Assembly (NCBI GenBank): GCA_902773925.1
Contig: CACYGI010000007.1
Coordinates: 1 to 64,000 of the forward strand
DNA length: 64,000 nucleotides
DNA from: an uncultured Bacteroidia bacterium
Lineage (GTDB): Bacteria > Bacteroidota > Bacteroidia > Bacteroidales > UBA932
Direction of reading: 5' to 3'
Part shown: piece after piece, positions 15,326-22,972 of the stretch
How positions within the stretch are numbered: the stretch's first letter is position 1
Layout: every line of letters starts with the position of its first letter
The notes under the pieces: model-generated
What the model was told of the DNA's origin: nothing
Database searches by the model: none
The model's input: the letters and a program-made list of their open reading frames with translations, nothing else
Position numbers and translations under genes: made by a program

Positions 15326-16961
15326 ACCCTATCTTCCTTCTCCCCGTGCCATCTTCGATGAGTTCTTCGGAGCAGAAGGCGCGGATTTCGTCAAAACCGG
15401 GCTCGGTGGAATCGATGATGGAGCGGACTTCGCGTTTGCGGACGATGTTCTCTATCTGTCCGCCGGAGAAATCAAAGTCGCCGGCCAGGATGTCAGCTTC
15501 CTCACGGGTGAGGCTGGGGAGCATTGTCCGCCAGATGGAAAACCGGGCTTCGCGGGACGGCTTGTCGAAGCGAACCTTATAGAGAAAACGACGTTCAAAG
15601 GCTTTGTCCAGATTGGACGAAAGATTGGTCGTGGCGATGAGGATCCCATCGAGATCCTCCATTTCCTGCAGTATGATATTCTGAATCGAATTCTCCATCT
15701 TGTCAACCGCGCCCTCTGCGCCTTTGCGCCTGATACCGAAAATGGCATCTGCCTCGTTAAACAGGAGAATGGGGATATTGCCGCCGGCCTTAACGGCCTC
15801 CCGGTACTTTTCAAAAACCTTCTTGATATTCTTTTCGCTTTCGCCGACCCAGCAGCTCTTGATCTGCGATACGTCAATCACAAATAAATCCCGGCTGCTC
15901 TGCCGTGCAATCTGATAAACAGTCTCGGTCTTGCCGGTGCCGGGCCCGCCATAAAACAGGCAGGTGAAACCGGTCCGGAGCCCTTTGTCCTTCATTTTCG
16001 CGCGGATTTCATCGAAACGCTTCTCGCTCATCAGCTCCTTCAATTGTGCAATTTGCCGCTGTTCCGTTTCGTTGTAGAAAAGCGTTTTCTGCACGATTTC
16101 TCCGGCTGCAAGTTTTCTGGATGCGGTGACCGATTGTTCTTTTCGGCGAATCCCTCCGACATCGGAAAAAATCTTATCCTTCACTTCATCATTTAGTTTG
16201 AAGTAATCTTTTTCCAGAAAACTGTTGCGGCCCGCAAATTCCAGAATTCCGTTTTTCTGGAGCTTAAGACGCTCGAGTTTGTAGTCAGTTCGCAAGATAG
16301 CAAGCTCTTCATCATTTACGTAATGATTGAGATTGTGCCATCCGACCATATCGTCATCTTCGAAGTAATAGAGATAAACCATTCCGTAGAGGATGACACA
16401 TTCTGCCGGGGGAAGGTCTTCTTTAATATGAAGTATTTCCCGTGCTACGCTGGTCTGCGGATTGATCTCCATCAGCGCATTCAATTCCTCGATCATTTCA
16501 GCCGTGGTGCATTGATCTTCCTCGCGTAAATCGAGAGCCTTTTTAATCCTGACCAGCAGGTCTTTGGAGCCAAGCCCGGTCGGCGGGCCCTGTTCGACGG
16601 GCTTATCCATAATCAGGCTGTTGAGGGTCGTTTTGGAAATAGAAAAAAATCCTTTCTTGTCAATGCGGATGTATCCCTTCCTGCGGAGATCCTCGAACTC
16701 ATTGTGGTAGGTTAATAATTTCAGATAATTGATCCCTATCGAATTGGCAAGGATGTGCGGTCCAATGCCGGATGCGGAGTCTTTTCGCATTATTGCAGTC
16801 AGTAAGACCACCTGGGTGGGAGAGAGCCCGAGCTCTCTCCCCAGCGCATCGATTTCATCGGCGGCCTTTTCCATATTGCCAAAGTACATTCCGCTTCTCG
16901 GATTTTCGTCGTCTTCCCGCATCTTTTCCGCGATGCGGCACATAGTTTCGATAATCCTCAT
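15321..16961 (-). CDS. AAA+ ATPase with unassigned N-terminal half
   Basis: A protein of 546 residues. The C-terminal half is an AAA+ module: Walker A YGGPGTGKTET (residues 338-346), pore-like WVGESEKNI, Walker B ILLFNEADAIFG (398-409, with Asn instead of the usual Asp before Glu), sensor 1 ATTN (446) and ERRF arginine finger. The first 290 residues look helical and contain a winged-helix-like stretch (LRRKGYIRIDKKGFFSIS). Such proteins remodel other proteins. It is coupled to the upstream SLOG gene by an ATGA overlap; together they form the SLOG-ATPase operon from the divergent promoter near 17340. Confidence 0.85.
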   Translation of the reverse strand: MRIIETMCRIAEKMREDDENPRSGMYFGNMEKAADEIDALGRELGLSPTQVVLLTAIMRKDSASGIGPHILANSIGINYLKLLTYHNEFEDLRRKGYIRIDKKGFFSISKTTLNSLIMDKPVEQGPPTGLGSKDLLVRIKKALDLREEDQCTTAEMIEELNALMEINPQTSVAREILHIKEDLPPAECVILYGMVYLYYFEDDDMVGWHNLNHYVNDEELAILRTDYKLERLKLQKNGILEFAGRNSFLEKDYFKLNDEVKDKIFSDVGGIRRKEQSVTASRKLAAGEIVQKTLFYNETEQRQIAQLKELMSEKRFDEIRAKMKDKGLRTGFTCLFYGGPGTGKTETVYQIARQSSRDLFVIDVSQIKSCWVGESEKNIKKVFEKYREAVKAGGNIPILLFNEADAIFGIRRKGAEGAVDKMENSIQNIILQEMEDLDGILIATTNLSSNLDKAFERRFLYKVRFDKPSREARFSIWRTMLPSLTREEADILAGDFDFSGGQIENIVRKREVRSIIDSTEPGFDEIRAFCSEELIEDGTGRRKIGF

Positions 16962-17305
16962 ACTCTGACAATAATTACTTTCTTCCCGGCGGCCTGAGCC
17001 TTCCGGATGGTGTCCCAGGTTCCCTTGGAGGTGGCCGCCACAAAGGCGAGAACCGTATCGGAATTCCGGACAATCAGTGTGTTTCTCTGGAGCGGAGCAC
17101 CCCGCCCGTAGCGGTCATAGTCGGGACAGAATTCCATCAGAGGAATCCTGTTTCTGGCGGCGAATTTCTTCGCAAGGGTGTCGGCACCTTTCGCACCGCC
17201 CGACACAATCAGATCAATTTTCTGCGTCGCTTGGATTTTGGCGACCTCGGCGCAGAGGAGGTCGTAGTTCTCGAATTCACGAGAACCGACAATTGCTAGT
17301 TTCAT
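16958..17305 (-). CDS. SLOG-fold protein (DUF2493 family)
   Basis: A protein of 115 residues with a Rossmann-like SLOG pattern: MKLAIVGSREFENY at the start, LIVSGGAKGADTLAKKFA in the middle, then FCPDYDRYGRGAPLQRNTLIV and VLAFVAATSKGTWDTIRKA. SLOG domains bind nucleotides or nucleotide-derived signals and recur in conflict systems as sensors. Its stop overlaps the AAA+ start in an ATGA. The promoter region is shared with the divergent WYL regulator. That this protein senses a signal for the ATPase is inference from context. Confidence 0.85.
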   Translation of the reverse strand: MKLAIVGSREFENYDLLCAEVAKIQATQKIDLIVSGGAKGADTLAKKFAARNRIPLMEFCPDYDRYGRGAPLQRNTLIVRNSDTVLAFVAATSKGTWDTIRKAQAAGKKVIIVRV

Positions 17306-17326
17306 ATGTCAAAGAGTTTTAGACTG

Positions 17327-17352
17327 CAATGATAGCCGGCTGTTCGGCAAAA
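17327..17352 (-). promoter_or_regulatory. Promoter module of the SLOG-ATPase operon
   Basis: On the minus strand TTTTGCCGAAC (17352-17342), 7 bp, TATCATTG (17334-17327). This is the same arrangement, in identical register, as at three other promoters in the region. The surrounding DNA also holds TTCGGC and GCCGAA (17343-17348 and 17358-17363) as inverted arms. Confidence 0.6.
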
Positions 17353-17400
17353 TTGTGGCCGAAGCTAAATTTTTTTAACTTTTTTTTAATTCTGCCATAA

Positions 17401-17426
17401 TTCTGCCGAAGATGTGGCTATCTTTG
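17401..17426 (+). promoter_or_regulatory. Promoter module of the WYL regulator gene
   Basis: TTCTGCCGAAG (17401-17411), 7 bp, TATCTTTG (17419-17426). An extra TTCTGCC at 17390-17396 lies one helical turn upstream. The predicted transcript starts within a few bases of the ATG at 17436. Confidence 0.65.
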
Positions 17427-17435
17427 TGGTCAGTT

Positions 17436-18344
17436 ATGGCAAAAAATTATTTCAAATCTTACATTTGGCTCCTCGAGACGCTCCAGAGCCGCGGGCATCT
17501 TACCTTTAAGCAGATCGGAGATTTATGGCTGCGCAGCAGCATCAATAATGAACAGAAAGAGCTGGCACCGCGCACTTTCGCGAATCACGTGGCGGCCATT
17601 TCCGAAATCTTCGGTATCGACATCGTGTGCGACCGCCGGAATAATACCTATAAGATCGACAACAAGGGGGAAATCGGTTCCAGCGGGTTGCACGACTGGA
17701 TGATGGAGGCGCTCAGCCTTAATAATCTGGTCAATGAAAGCGCCAGCCTGCGTTCGCGCATTTTGTTCGAGAGCGAACCTTCCAGCCATCGATTCCTGAC
17801 GGACTGTATCCGGGCGATCCGCGACGAGCGGATGCTGGAGGTGAATTATCAGGGATTTACGATGGCGGAGCCGCGCGATTTTCTTCTCGAGCCTTTCTGC
17901 CTCAAGGAGTACAAGCGCCGCTGGTATTTATTCGCCAGAGCGCATAAAGGCGGATACCCGGAGCCGCATTCCTTTGCGTTGGATCGGATGAATTCGGTTT
18001 CCGTGAGCGAGAAATCTTTCAAGGTTCCGAAGAGCTTCAATGCTTACAGTTTCTTCAGCACCCGTTACGGCGTCCTGCTTTACGAAGGCGAGAAACCGGC
18101 GCGCATCAAGCTCAAGGTCTGCGCCCGCCAGGCCAACTACTTCCGCACCCTCCCGCTGCACTCCAGCCAGAAAGAAACTGAAAAGACCGCCGACTACTCC
18201 ATCTTCAGCTACCACCTCATCCCCAACTACGACTTCATCCACGACGTCCTCTACTACGGCGACGACGTCGAAGTCCTCGAACCGGCGGAGGTGAGGGAAA
18301 GCATCGCTAAAACAGTTGAAATGATATACTCTAAATACAATTAA
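17436..18344 (+). CDS. WYL-domain transcriptional regulator
   Basis: A protein of 302 residues. Residues 8-75 form a winged helix (LLETLQSRGHLTFKQIGDLWL, RTFANHVAAISEIFGIDIV). The WYL domain follows, with YKRRWYLFARAHKGG (WYL at 163-165), and a C-terminal extension domain ends in DVEVLEPAEVRESIAKTV. This is the layout of BrxR/CapW-type repressors that control BREX, CBASS and other defence genes and respond to a ligand bound by the WYL domain. ATG 17436 is used because TATCTTTG at 17419-17426 makes the upstream ATG at 17412 untranscribed. It is divergent from the SLOG-ATPase operon and shares repeated sites with it. Confidence 0.88.
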   Translation: MAKNYFKSYIWLLETLQSRGHLTFKQIGDLWLRSSINNEQKELAPRTFANHVAAISEIFGIDIVCDRRNNTYKIDNKGEIGSSGLHDWMMEALSLNNLVNESASLRSRILFESEPSSHRFLTDCIRAIRDERMLEVNYQGFTMAEPRDFLLEPFCLKEYKRRWYLFARAHKGGYPEPHSFALDRMNSVSVSEKSFKVPKSFNAYSFFSTRYGVLLYEGEKPARIKLKVCARQANYFRTLPLHSSQKETEKTADYSIFSYHLIPNYDFIHDVLYYGDDVEVLEPAEVRESIAKTVEMIYSKYN

Positions 18345-18349
18345 TAATT

Positions 18350-19291
18350 ATGAGAAAGTGCGATTTTAAAAGGAAGTGGGATAAAGGCCTTACAGAATAT
18401 CTGAGGAAATTAGATTCAACTCGTAGTCTGGGTTTCACTCAGAGCTATAAGAATGGGGAACCCGCAAGACATGGGTACATTATAGATCTTAGAGAAGGTG
18501 AGAGCGAAATCGATGTTATAAGCAGATTCAATGTCCTTGTAGGGCAAGTTGATTTTGAGATGCTTATCGGGAACCCCCATACATTAGCTAGACATCTGAA
18601 TTCTTCGCAAGTGTTGTGCTATAATTTCTTCCGCTCTATGATGAGCGTGACTGAACCTAAGTCTCGTTTGGGCTATGCAAATGAGGAAATGGTGAGATTT
18701 GTTAAGGAGACAGTAGGAATCAATATATCGGAAAAAGCTTTGTGTCAGTTTGAGTATGAGGATTCTAAGACTAAACAGACCTTTAAAGAATATGCCAAAT
18801 ACAAAGGGAAAGGCGAGAATAGTCAGTTTGATTTCTTCATCCACGATGAAGAAAAAAGGATTTATTTTGAGATAAAATATACAGAGGACTCGTTTGGAGG
18901 ATGGACAAAAAACAAAAAGACATCACCGTATTCCATCGCAAATCATTGTGCTTATATAGAAAAGGGTTATAAGGATTTACTGAAAAAGAGTTGCTTTTTT
19001 ACGAACGATTGTAAACATAATATTCTTTCATATTCAGAGAAAGAATCCTCGGATCCAAAGAATTCCTTTAATAAGCATTATCAGCTATTTAGAAATGCCT
19101 TGAAAGCTGATGAGAATGCATACACGGTTTTCATTTTCCCTGATGCAAATCCTGGCCCCAAAAAGGAATTTGAAGACTTCAAGAAAAATCTTGTAGAGGG
19201 CCAAAACCATATTATCGCTCTTAGATGGGAGGATTTGACATCGTATATGTCGCCTGAGTTCATAGAGAAGTATATTAAGATTCTTGAATGA
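18350..19291 (+). CDS. Endonuclease-like protein, PGN_0703-type
   Basis: A protein of 313 residues. The central part has a PD-(D/E)XK core: FDFFIHDEEKRIYFEIKYTEDSFG, with Asp161, Glu174 and Lys176, preceded by GENSQ. Around it lie VLCYNFFRSM and the C-terminal ANPGPKKEFEDFKK and HIIALRWEDLTSYM. This resembles the PGN_0703 family of putative restriction endonucleases. No methylase lies nearby, so a classic restriction-modification role is not supported. It follows the WYL gene after 5 bp and is AT-rich, as expected for acquired DNA. The catalytic residues look intact. Confidence 0.72.
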   Translation: MRKCDFKRKWDKGLTEYLRKLDSTRSLGFTQSYKNGEPARHGYIIDLREGESEIDVISRFNVLVGQVDFEMLIGNPHTLARHLNSSQVLCYNFFRSMMSVTEPKSRLGYANEEMVRFVKETVGINISEKALCQFEYEDSKTKQTFKEYAKYKGKGENSQFDFFIHDEEKRIYFEIKYTEDSFGGWTKNKKTSPYSIANHCAYIEKGYKDLLKKSCFFTNDCKHNILSYSEKESSDPKNSFNKHYQLFRNALKADENAYTVFIFPDANPGPKKEFEDFKKNLVEGQNHIIALRWEDLTSYMSPEFIEKYIKILE

Positions 19292-19509
19292 TAACTATAA
19301 ACGGCCATACCATCTTCACCTTCTCCGATACTCACGGTCATCATCGTGACTTGCGGGTGCCGGAGGGGGTGGATATTATAATTTGCGCAGGTGATGCCGT
19401 TGAGGATGCCCTGAAGGGTGGGGAGTACGATGATTTCATCGGGTGGTTCTCCTCGCAGCCGGCGAAGAATACCAGCTTGGATCAACCATCTGCCGGATTA
19501 TTGCGATAG
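19288..19509 (+). pseudogene. Truncated calcineurin-like phosphoesterase fragment
   Basis: The 73-residue frame keeps the N-terminal metallophosphatase motifs FSDTHGHHRDL and DIIICAGDAVED, then GGEYDDFIGWFSS, but ends where the family's GNHD motif and two further metal-binding blocks should follow. Continuation is lost in all frames. The ATG overlaps the preceding TGA (ATGA), so the intact gene was probably the next in the operon. It is likely non-functional. Confidence 0.75.
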
Positions 19510-19538
19510 AGGGTATTTCATAATTAATAATTGTTCTT

Positions 19539-19580
19539 TATTATTGCCAATGCCATTCGATTTGGCAGAAAAAATTAAAC
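19539..19580 (+). promoter_or_regulatory. Shared leader block, copy A
   Basis: TATTATTG (19539-19546), then an inverted pair TGCCAA (19545-19550) and TTGGCA (19562-19567) around CCATTCGAT, then an A-rich tail ending ATTAAAC. The same block recurs before the genes at 20273 and 22116. Confidence 0.7.
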
Positions 19581-19597
19581 ATTTATACTATTCCGAT

Positions 19598-20131
19598 ATG
19601 AAAAGATCATTAATTAATCTCGGGGCAATCATTGTCGCATTTATCATTGGAGTGGCCATCAATAATTCGTGCGCCGACAGTTTGGAGAATATGTCCGACA
19701 AAGAACTCCGTAAGTTGGTTTTACAATTGCAGGAGGAGATTAAATCCCTCAAGAGCCGAGTGGCTAAGCTGGAAGGGAAAACCGGCAGCAGTTCAAGTTC
19801 AGGTTCGTCCGTTGGTGGGGGCTATGCGTTCGTGGTTGATGGAATCCATTTCAATTTGGATGGCACTTATTGTGATCCAAAGGATTATGCTGAGACAGTT
19901 TCCTCTTACCAGATTATCAATGGTGTACGCATAGACAGCACTTATTCTGCTCCCAGCAGGATAATATCCTATATCTATGATTCTTATGGAAGACTCACAG
20001 GAACAATACAGGATAACCTTGAGTGGAGTTATTCATATTCAAACAAAACCGTCTACCAAACCATAATAACAAAGAACATATCCAATGGTGTGACGGAGAC
20101 CGGCACAACAACTGCAATTCACCTAAAATAA
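19598..20131 (+). CDS. Exported protein with coiled coil, unknown function
   Basis: A protein of 177 residues. The N-terminal hydrophobic segment (LINLGAIIVAFIIGVAINNSC) is a signal or lipoprotein signal with a non-ideal lipobox at Cys25. Residues 30-63 form a coiled coil (LENMSDKELRKLVLQLQEEI, KSRVAKLEG). A short Ser/Gly linker follows, and the rest is a beta-rich domain with AFVVDGIHFNLDGTYCDPKDY and YDSYGRLTGTIQDN. The start at 19598 fits the signal and the leader block at 19539-19580; a longer frame from 19418 runs through the broken phosphoesterase and is rejected. Function unknown. Confidence 0.65.
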   Translation: MKRSLINLGAIIVAFIIGVAINNSCADSLENMSDKELRKLVLQLQEEIKSLKSRVAKLEGKTGSSSSSGSSVGGGYAFVVDGIHFNLDGTYCDPKDYAETVSSYQIINGVRIDSTYSAPSRIISYIYDSYGRLTGTIQDNLEWSYSYSNKTVYQTIITKNISNGVTETGTTTAIHLK

Positions 20132-20180
20132 ACCATTAATTCAATAACACACAGCTTTACTTCCACCTCTCCCGCCGGTT

Positions 20181-20206
20181 TTCTGCGGAAGCCTGGATTA
20201 TTTTTG
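20181..20206 (+). promoter_or_regulatory. Promoter module of the gene at 20273
   Basis: TTCTGCGGAAG (20181-20191), 7 bp, TATTTTTG (20199-20206). Same spacing as at the WYL, SLOG and 22116 promoters. Confidence 0.65.
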
Positions 20207-20241
20207 CCAAAGCCATTCGATTGGGCAGAAATAGATTAAAC
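20199..20241 (+). promoter_or_regulatory. Shared leader block, copy B
   Basis: Begins with the -7 box TATTTTTG and continues with GCCAAAG, CCATTCGAT, GGGCAGAAA and the tail TAGATTAAAC. It is identical to copy C (22051-22093) at 39 of 43 positions. Confidence 0.75.
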
Positions 20242-20272
20242 TATAACATTCAAAAACACCGCTTAATCATAT

Positions 20273-21232
20273 ATGGATAATCTAATTTACCGTCTCAGAA
20301 TCAAGCGCGGGCCTTTTGTCGCTCAATATCCGTCATTCCATATCTATGAGGCCGAACAGTTTTACTATCCGACGAAGGAGGCCGCAGAAGAAAAGATTCG
20401 TGGCTTTGGATGGGAGCCGGATATTTATTGCTTCATCATTGAAGCTTGTCCTTACGACCGAGATGTCGCTGATAATGCATATCGCCGCTGGTTATATGAC
20501 GATGAAGGTGACTTCATCTCGGAGACGCTCTGCTCCGAATTCGAAGATCCCCAAGCCCGCGAGCAGGACGAATACTTCCCGGGACGCAGGCCGGATCAGT
20601 GCCGGTTCAAACCGGGGGACTGCGTAGAAGTTGTCTTCAATAACACCGTGACACTTGGAATTGTAATGGAATGCCCTCCAACACCGGAGGATGTTGCAGA
20701 TAAAGGAAGTCGCTGTTCAAGATATGGCAAACCATTCGGCGGAAAAGCGGAGTTCGAGGAAGACGCTTATACGATACTGCGTGGGAAGATTGATTTGCAT
20801 AAATACAGTCAGTACGACGAAGCGCACGAGTTCTCCTATATGACGAACGTAATGCCGGCATCTTTGCCGATTCCACCCGAAATGAAGCAGCAATTGATGC
20901 ATCTGCTCATCAACGTCCGCGATGAAATAGAGCACGCTAAGTTCGATGAACACCGATTTGGTCCGCAAATAACTGGTCTGGAAAAAGATCTTATTGTACG
21001 AAGCAAGATGTCCACTTCAGAACCAGTTATCTATTACCTCACACCTGAGAACGGGGCCCTGACCGTATCGGTTGATAAAAATCCCAGACGGATTCGCGGG
21101 TCTATGGATTTTGTCACGGCTGAGGAATTTGCCAAAGTCAAAGAATGGATAAAACTCAACTATGACGCTCTGATGAGCAACTGGAATGAGCCTGATTCCG
21201 TGACATTGTGTGAGAATGTGAAGAAAGTATAA
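20273..21232 (+). CDS. Protein of unknown function
   Basis: A soluble protein of 319 residues without signal peptide. The N-terminal 110 residues contain YRLRIKRGPF and an acidic WLYDDEGDFISETLC. A central segment has a small beta-barrel-like pattern, CRFKPGDCVEVVFNNTVT then LGIVMECPPTPEDV. The C-terminal half is helical (MKQQLMHLLINVRDEIEHAKF, FAKVKEWIKLNYDALMSNW). I recognise no catalytic motif. It has both the promoter module (20181-20206) and leader block B, so it should be co-regulated with the WYL locus. The next gene starts 37 bp after its stop. Confidence 0.68.
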   Translation: MDNLIYRLRIKRGPFVAQYPSFHIYEAEQFYYPTKEAAEEKIRGFGWEPDIYCFIIEACPYDRDVADNAYRRWLYDDEGDFISETLCSEFEDPQAREQDEYFPGRRPDQCRFKPGDCVEVVFNNTVTLGIVMECPPTPEDVADKGSRCSRYGKPFGGKAEFEEDAYTILRGKIDLHKYSQYDEAHEFSYMTNVMPASLPIPPEMKQQLMHLLINVRDEIEHAKFDEHRFGPQITGLEKDLIVRSKMSTSEPVIYYLTPENGALTVSVDKNPRRIRGSMDFVTAEEFAKVKEWIKLNYDALMSNWNEPDSVTLCENVKKV

Positions 21233-21269
21233 CTCAATTTATACTTATAATAATGCTGAAACAAAGTAC

Positions 21270-22016
21270 ATGGTAAAGACAATCAAGTCAATCAAAGAAA
21301 TATCTGCCGATAGTCTGGAACCCGGATCTCTTTCTTATTACACGATAGAGGGGCAGTTTGTACAATTAGGCCCGACACGTTGTGAGAATATCGGATGCTC
21401 ACTTGTCACATCCGTCCCGCGCCTTCAGGGGCCTGCGGGCAAGTTTCTGCCAGGTATCCGCCGATGGATAAAGGAGGGGGATCTTTCCCTGAACGACGAC
21501 AGGGATTGTGAACAGCTGAACGTATTCCTTCATATCATTGAGGACCATCCGGCTTTTTACTTCTTCGATGAGGACTTCAACGGCCAGAGCCGTGAATTCG
21601 TGGAATCGTCTCTCTGTCTGGACCTTTCGGCGGAGCCCTATCAAACACCGTCTGAGGTCTCATATAAAGCTGTCAAGATTGATAGTTACAGCGATGTCCT
21701 TCCTTACAGGGAATATGCCCCGGACTGGTGCATTATCCTCTCCGAAGAGGCGTACAATGAACATACGCGGTATGGTAAGGACTCGTTCTATTTCCTGGAA
21801 CGCTCCGATATGGTCAATATCCCGAGATTGCCGGGGTCGGCCTTACCGAAGGATGATTACGGGCTGTCCTTAATTGCAGTCTGTGTCTCCCCGACAAAGG
21901 AGATTCTCTCAATAACGTCCCGTTGGAACTACGGAGATGATCAAGACTGCTTCCTTTCGCCTCTTGAGTTGGAGGAAATAATAGGGGAGAAAATCTTCAA
22001 AAATATTCTACATTAA
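21270..22016 (+). CDS. Protein of unknown function
   Basis: A soluble protein of 248 residues without signal peptide or membrane segment. It has an acidic central stretch (FYFFDEDFNGQSREFVE) and a C-terminal region DYGLSLIAVCVSPTKEILSI, then TSRWNYGDDQDCFLSPLELE. That C-terminal pattern occurs in other uncharacterised Bacteroidota proteins of mobile regions, but I cannot attach a function. Only 37 bp separate it from the preceding gene and no leader block precedes it, so it is probably in the same transcript. Confidence 0.62.
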   Translation: MVKTIKSIKEISADSLEPGSLSYYTIEGQFVQLGPTRCENIGCSLVTSVPRLQGPAGKFLPGIRRWIKEGDLSLNDDRDCEQLNVFLHIIEDHPAFYFFDEDFNGQSREFVESSLCLDLSAEPYQTPSEVSYKAVKIDSYSDVLPYREYAPDWCIILSEEAYNEHTRYGKDSFYFLERSDMVNIPRLPGSALPKDDYGLSLIAVCVSPTKEILSITSRWNYGDDQDCFLSPLELEEIIGEKIFKNILH

Positions 22017-22032
22017 GCAGCTTCTGCTCTTT

Positions 22033-22058
22033 TTCTGCTGAAGGTCCGGTTATTTTTG
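22033..22058 (+). promoter_or_regulatory. Promoter module of the gene at 22116
   Basis: TTCTGCTGAAG (22033-22043), 7 bp, TATTTTTG (22051-22058). Fourth occurrence of the module. Confidence 0.65.
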
Positions 22059-22093
22059 CCAAAACCATTCGATATGGCAAAAATAGATTAAAC
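22051..22093 (+). promoter_or_regulatory. Shared leader block, copy C
   Basis: TATTTTTG, then GCCAAAA, CCATTCGAT, ATGGCAAAAA and TAGATTAAAC. The -7 box is part of the repeat and the palindromic part falls at and just after the expected transcript start. Confidence 0.75.
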
Positions 22094-22115
22094 AACCGTA
22101 ACATTCACAAATACA

Positions 22116-22622
22116 ATGAAAAAGAGCATTATCACCATTATTCTTGCGCTGGCCGGCTTTGTAATCGCATCAGCGCAGAGCACCAATCCGCTGAACTACA
22201 GCGGCCGTATGTATGTCGAGGCAATGGAAGCCATTGTCACTCCCAGGTACGTTTCCTACGAGGATCACGCTATCCTTTCAAGGCAGATGCACGTCCCTTC
22301 GGTTGAAATCACGAGGTGTGATATGGACTTCGAGAAGGGCACCGTAACGGTGAAAGATAATAAAATGAAGATGAAGGTAAGCGACTGCAGGAAATACGAT
22401 ACCGACCAGGGCTGGGTGGTCGTCGTCTATGTGGTGCTGGACGGCACGAACGATAAAGCCGAACTGGTCTGGCCGGAATATGGCAAACCTTACTTTCAGC
22501 AAATCTCCAAAGACGGCGGTCGCGTCAGGATTGCCCGTATGATATTGTCCAGAACGCCCTACGTGGCAGATGAGCAAGAGGTTATGAGGGCTATGGTTAT
22601 GGGACTGATTAACGGGATGTAA
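22116..22622 (+). CDS. Secreted protein of unknown function
   Basis: A protein of 168 residues with a Sec signal peptide (SIITIILALAGFVIASAQ), cleavage expected after Ala20 or Gln21. The mature part carries YSGRMYVEAMEAIVTPRYV, a basic/acidic beta-rich middle (KDNKMKMKVSDCRKYD, GWVVVVYVVLDG) and a short C-terminal helix. No known domain recognised. It is the last gene carrying the shared promoter and leader elements. Its stop lies four bases from the convergent TfoX-N gene, near the accessory/core boundary. Confidence 0.72.
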   Translation: MKKSIITIILALAGFVIASAQSTNPLNYSGRMYVEAMEAIVTPRYVSYEDHAILSRQMHVPSVEITRCDMDFEKGTVTVKDNKMKMKVSDCRKYDTDQGWVVVVYVVLDGTNDKAELVWPEYGKPYFQQISKDGGRVRIARMILSRTPYVADEQEVMRAMVMGLINGM

Positions 22623-22626
22623 ACCA

Positions 22627-22926
22627 CTATCCGATGATTTGACGGATGGTGGCTTTGATCAGGGCCGAGAGGTAGTCGCTGTCATCTACGTCGCTGATGT
22701 AGAAGTAGTCTCTGGCGCCTTCGTAGGGCGGACGCAGGATGACCTCCTTCAGCAGGGCACGCCCGGGTTCGGTCACTTTGATGTACAAGTTGTTGTCGCA
22801 GATCAGGCCGAAGAGTACCCCGTCGCAGTAGGCGCAGTAGTCTCCCATCATCTTTTTGACGGCGATCTCTCCGGCGCCCGAGCACTGGTCGATGATGTAT
22901 TGCACAAAGTCAGGATTGCAGGCCAT
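22627..22926 (-). CDS. TfoX/Sxy N-terminal domain protein
   Basis: A protein of 99 residues consisting only of the TfoX N-terminal domain: DFVQYIIDQCSGAGEIAVKKMMGDYCAYCDG, then VLFGLICDNNLYIKVTE and YFYISDVDDSDYLSALI. In gamma-proteobacteria TfoX regulates competence together with CRP. Stand-alone N-terminal domains in Bacteroidota have no proven role. It is monocistronic, convergent with the secreted-protein gene. Start and length agree with the family. Confidence 0.85.
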   Translation of the reverse strand: MACNPDFVQYIIDQCSGAGEIAVKKMMGDYCAYCDGVLFGLICDNNLYIKVTEPGRALLKEVILRPPYEGARDYFYISDVDDSDYLSALIKATIRQIIG

Positions 22927-22972
22927 ACGAATCGAATTTCCAGCAAAGATAGCCTAATTCCCTTCAACTGCA

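Noticed and set aside
18350..19291. Restriction-modification system
   Set aside because: No methyltransferase gene lies anywhere near the endonuclease-like gene.
19418..19597. Upstream extension of the exported coiled-coil protein
   Set aside because: It overlaps the broken phosphoesterase and the leader block; the signal peptide starts at 19598.
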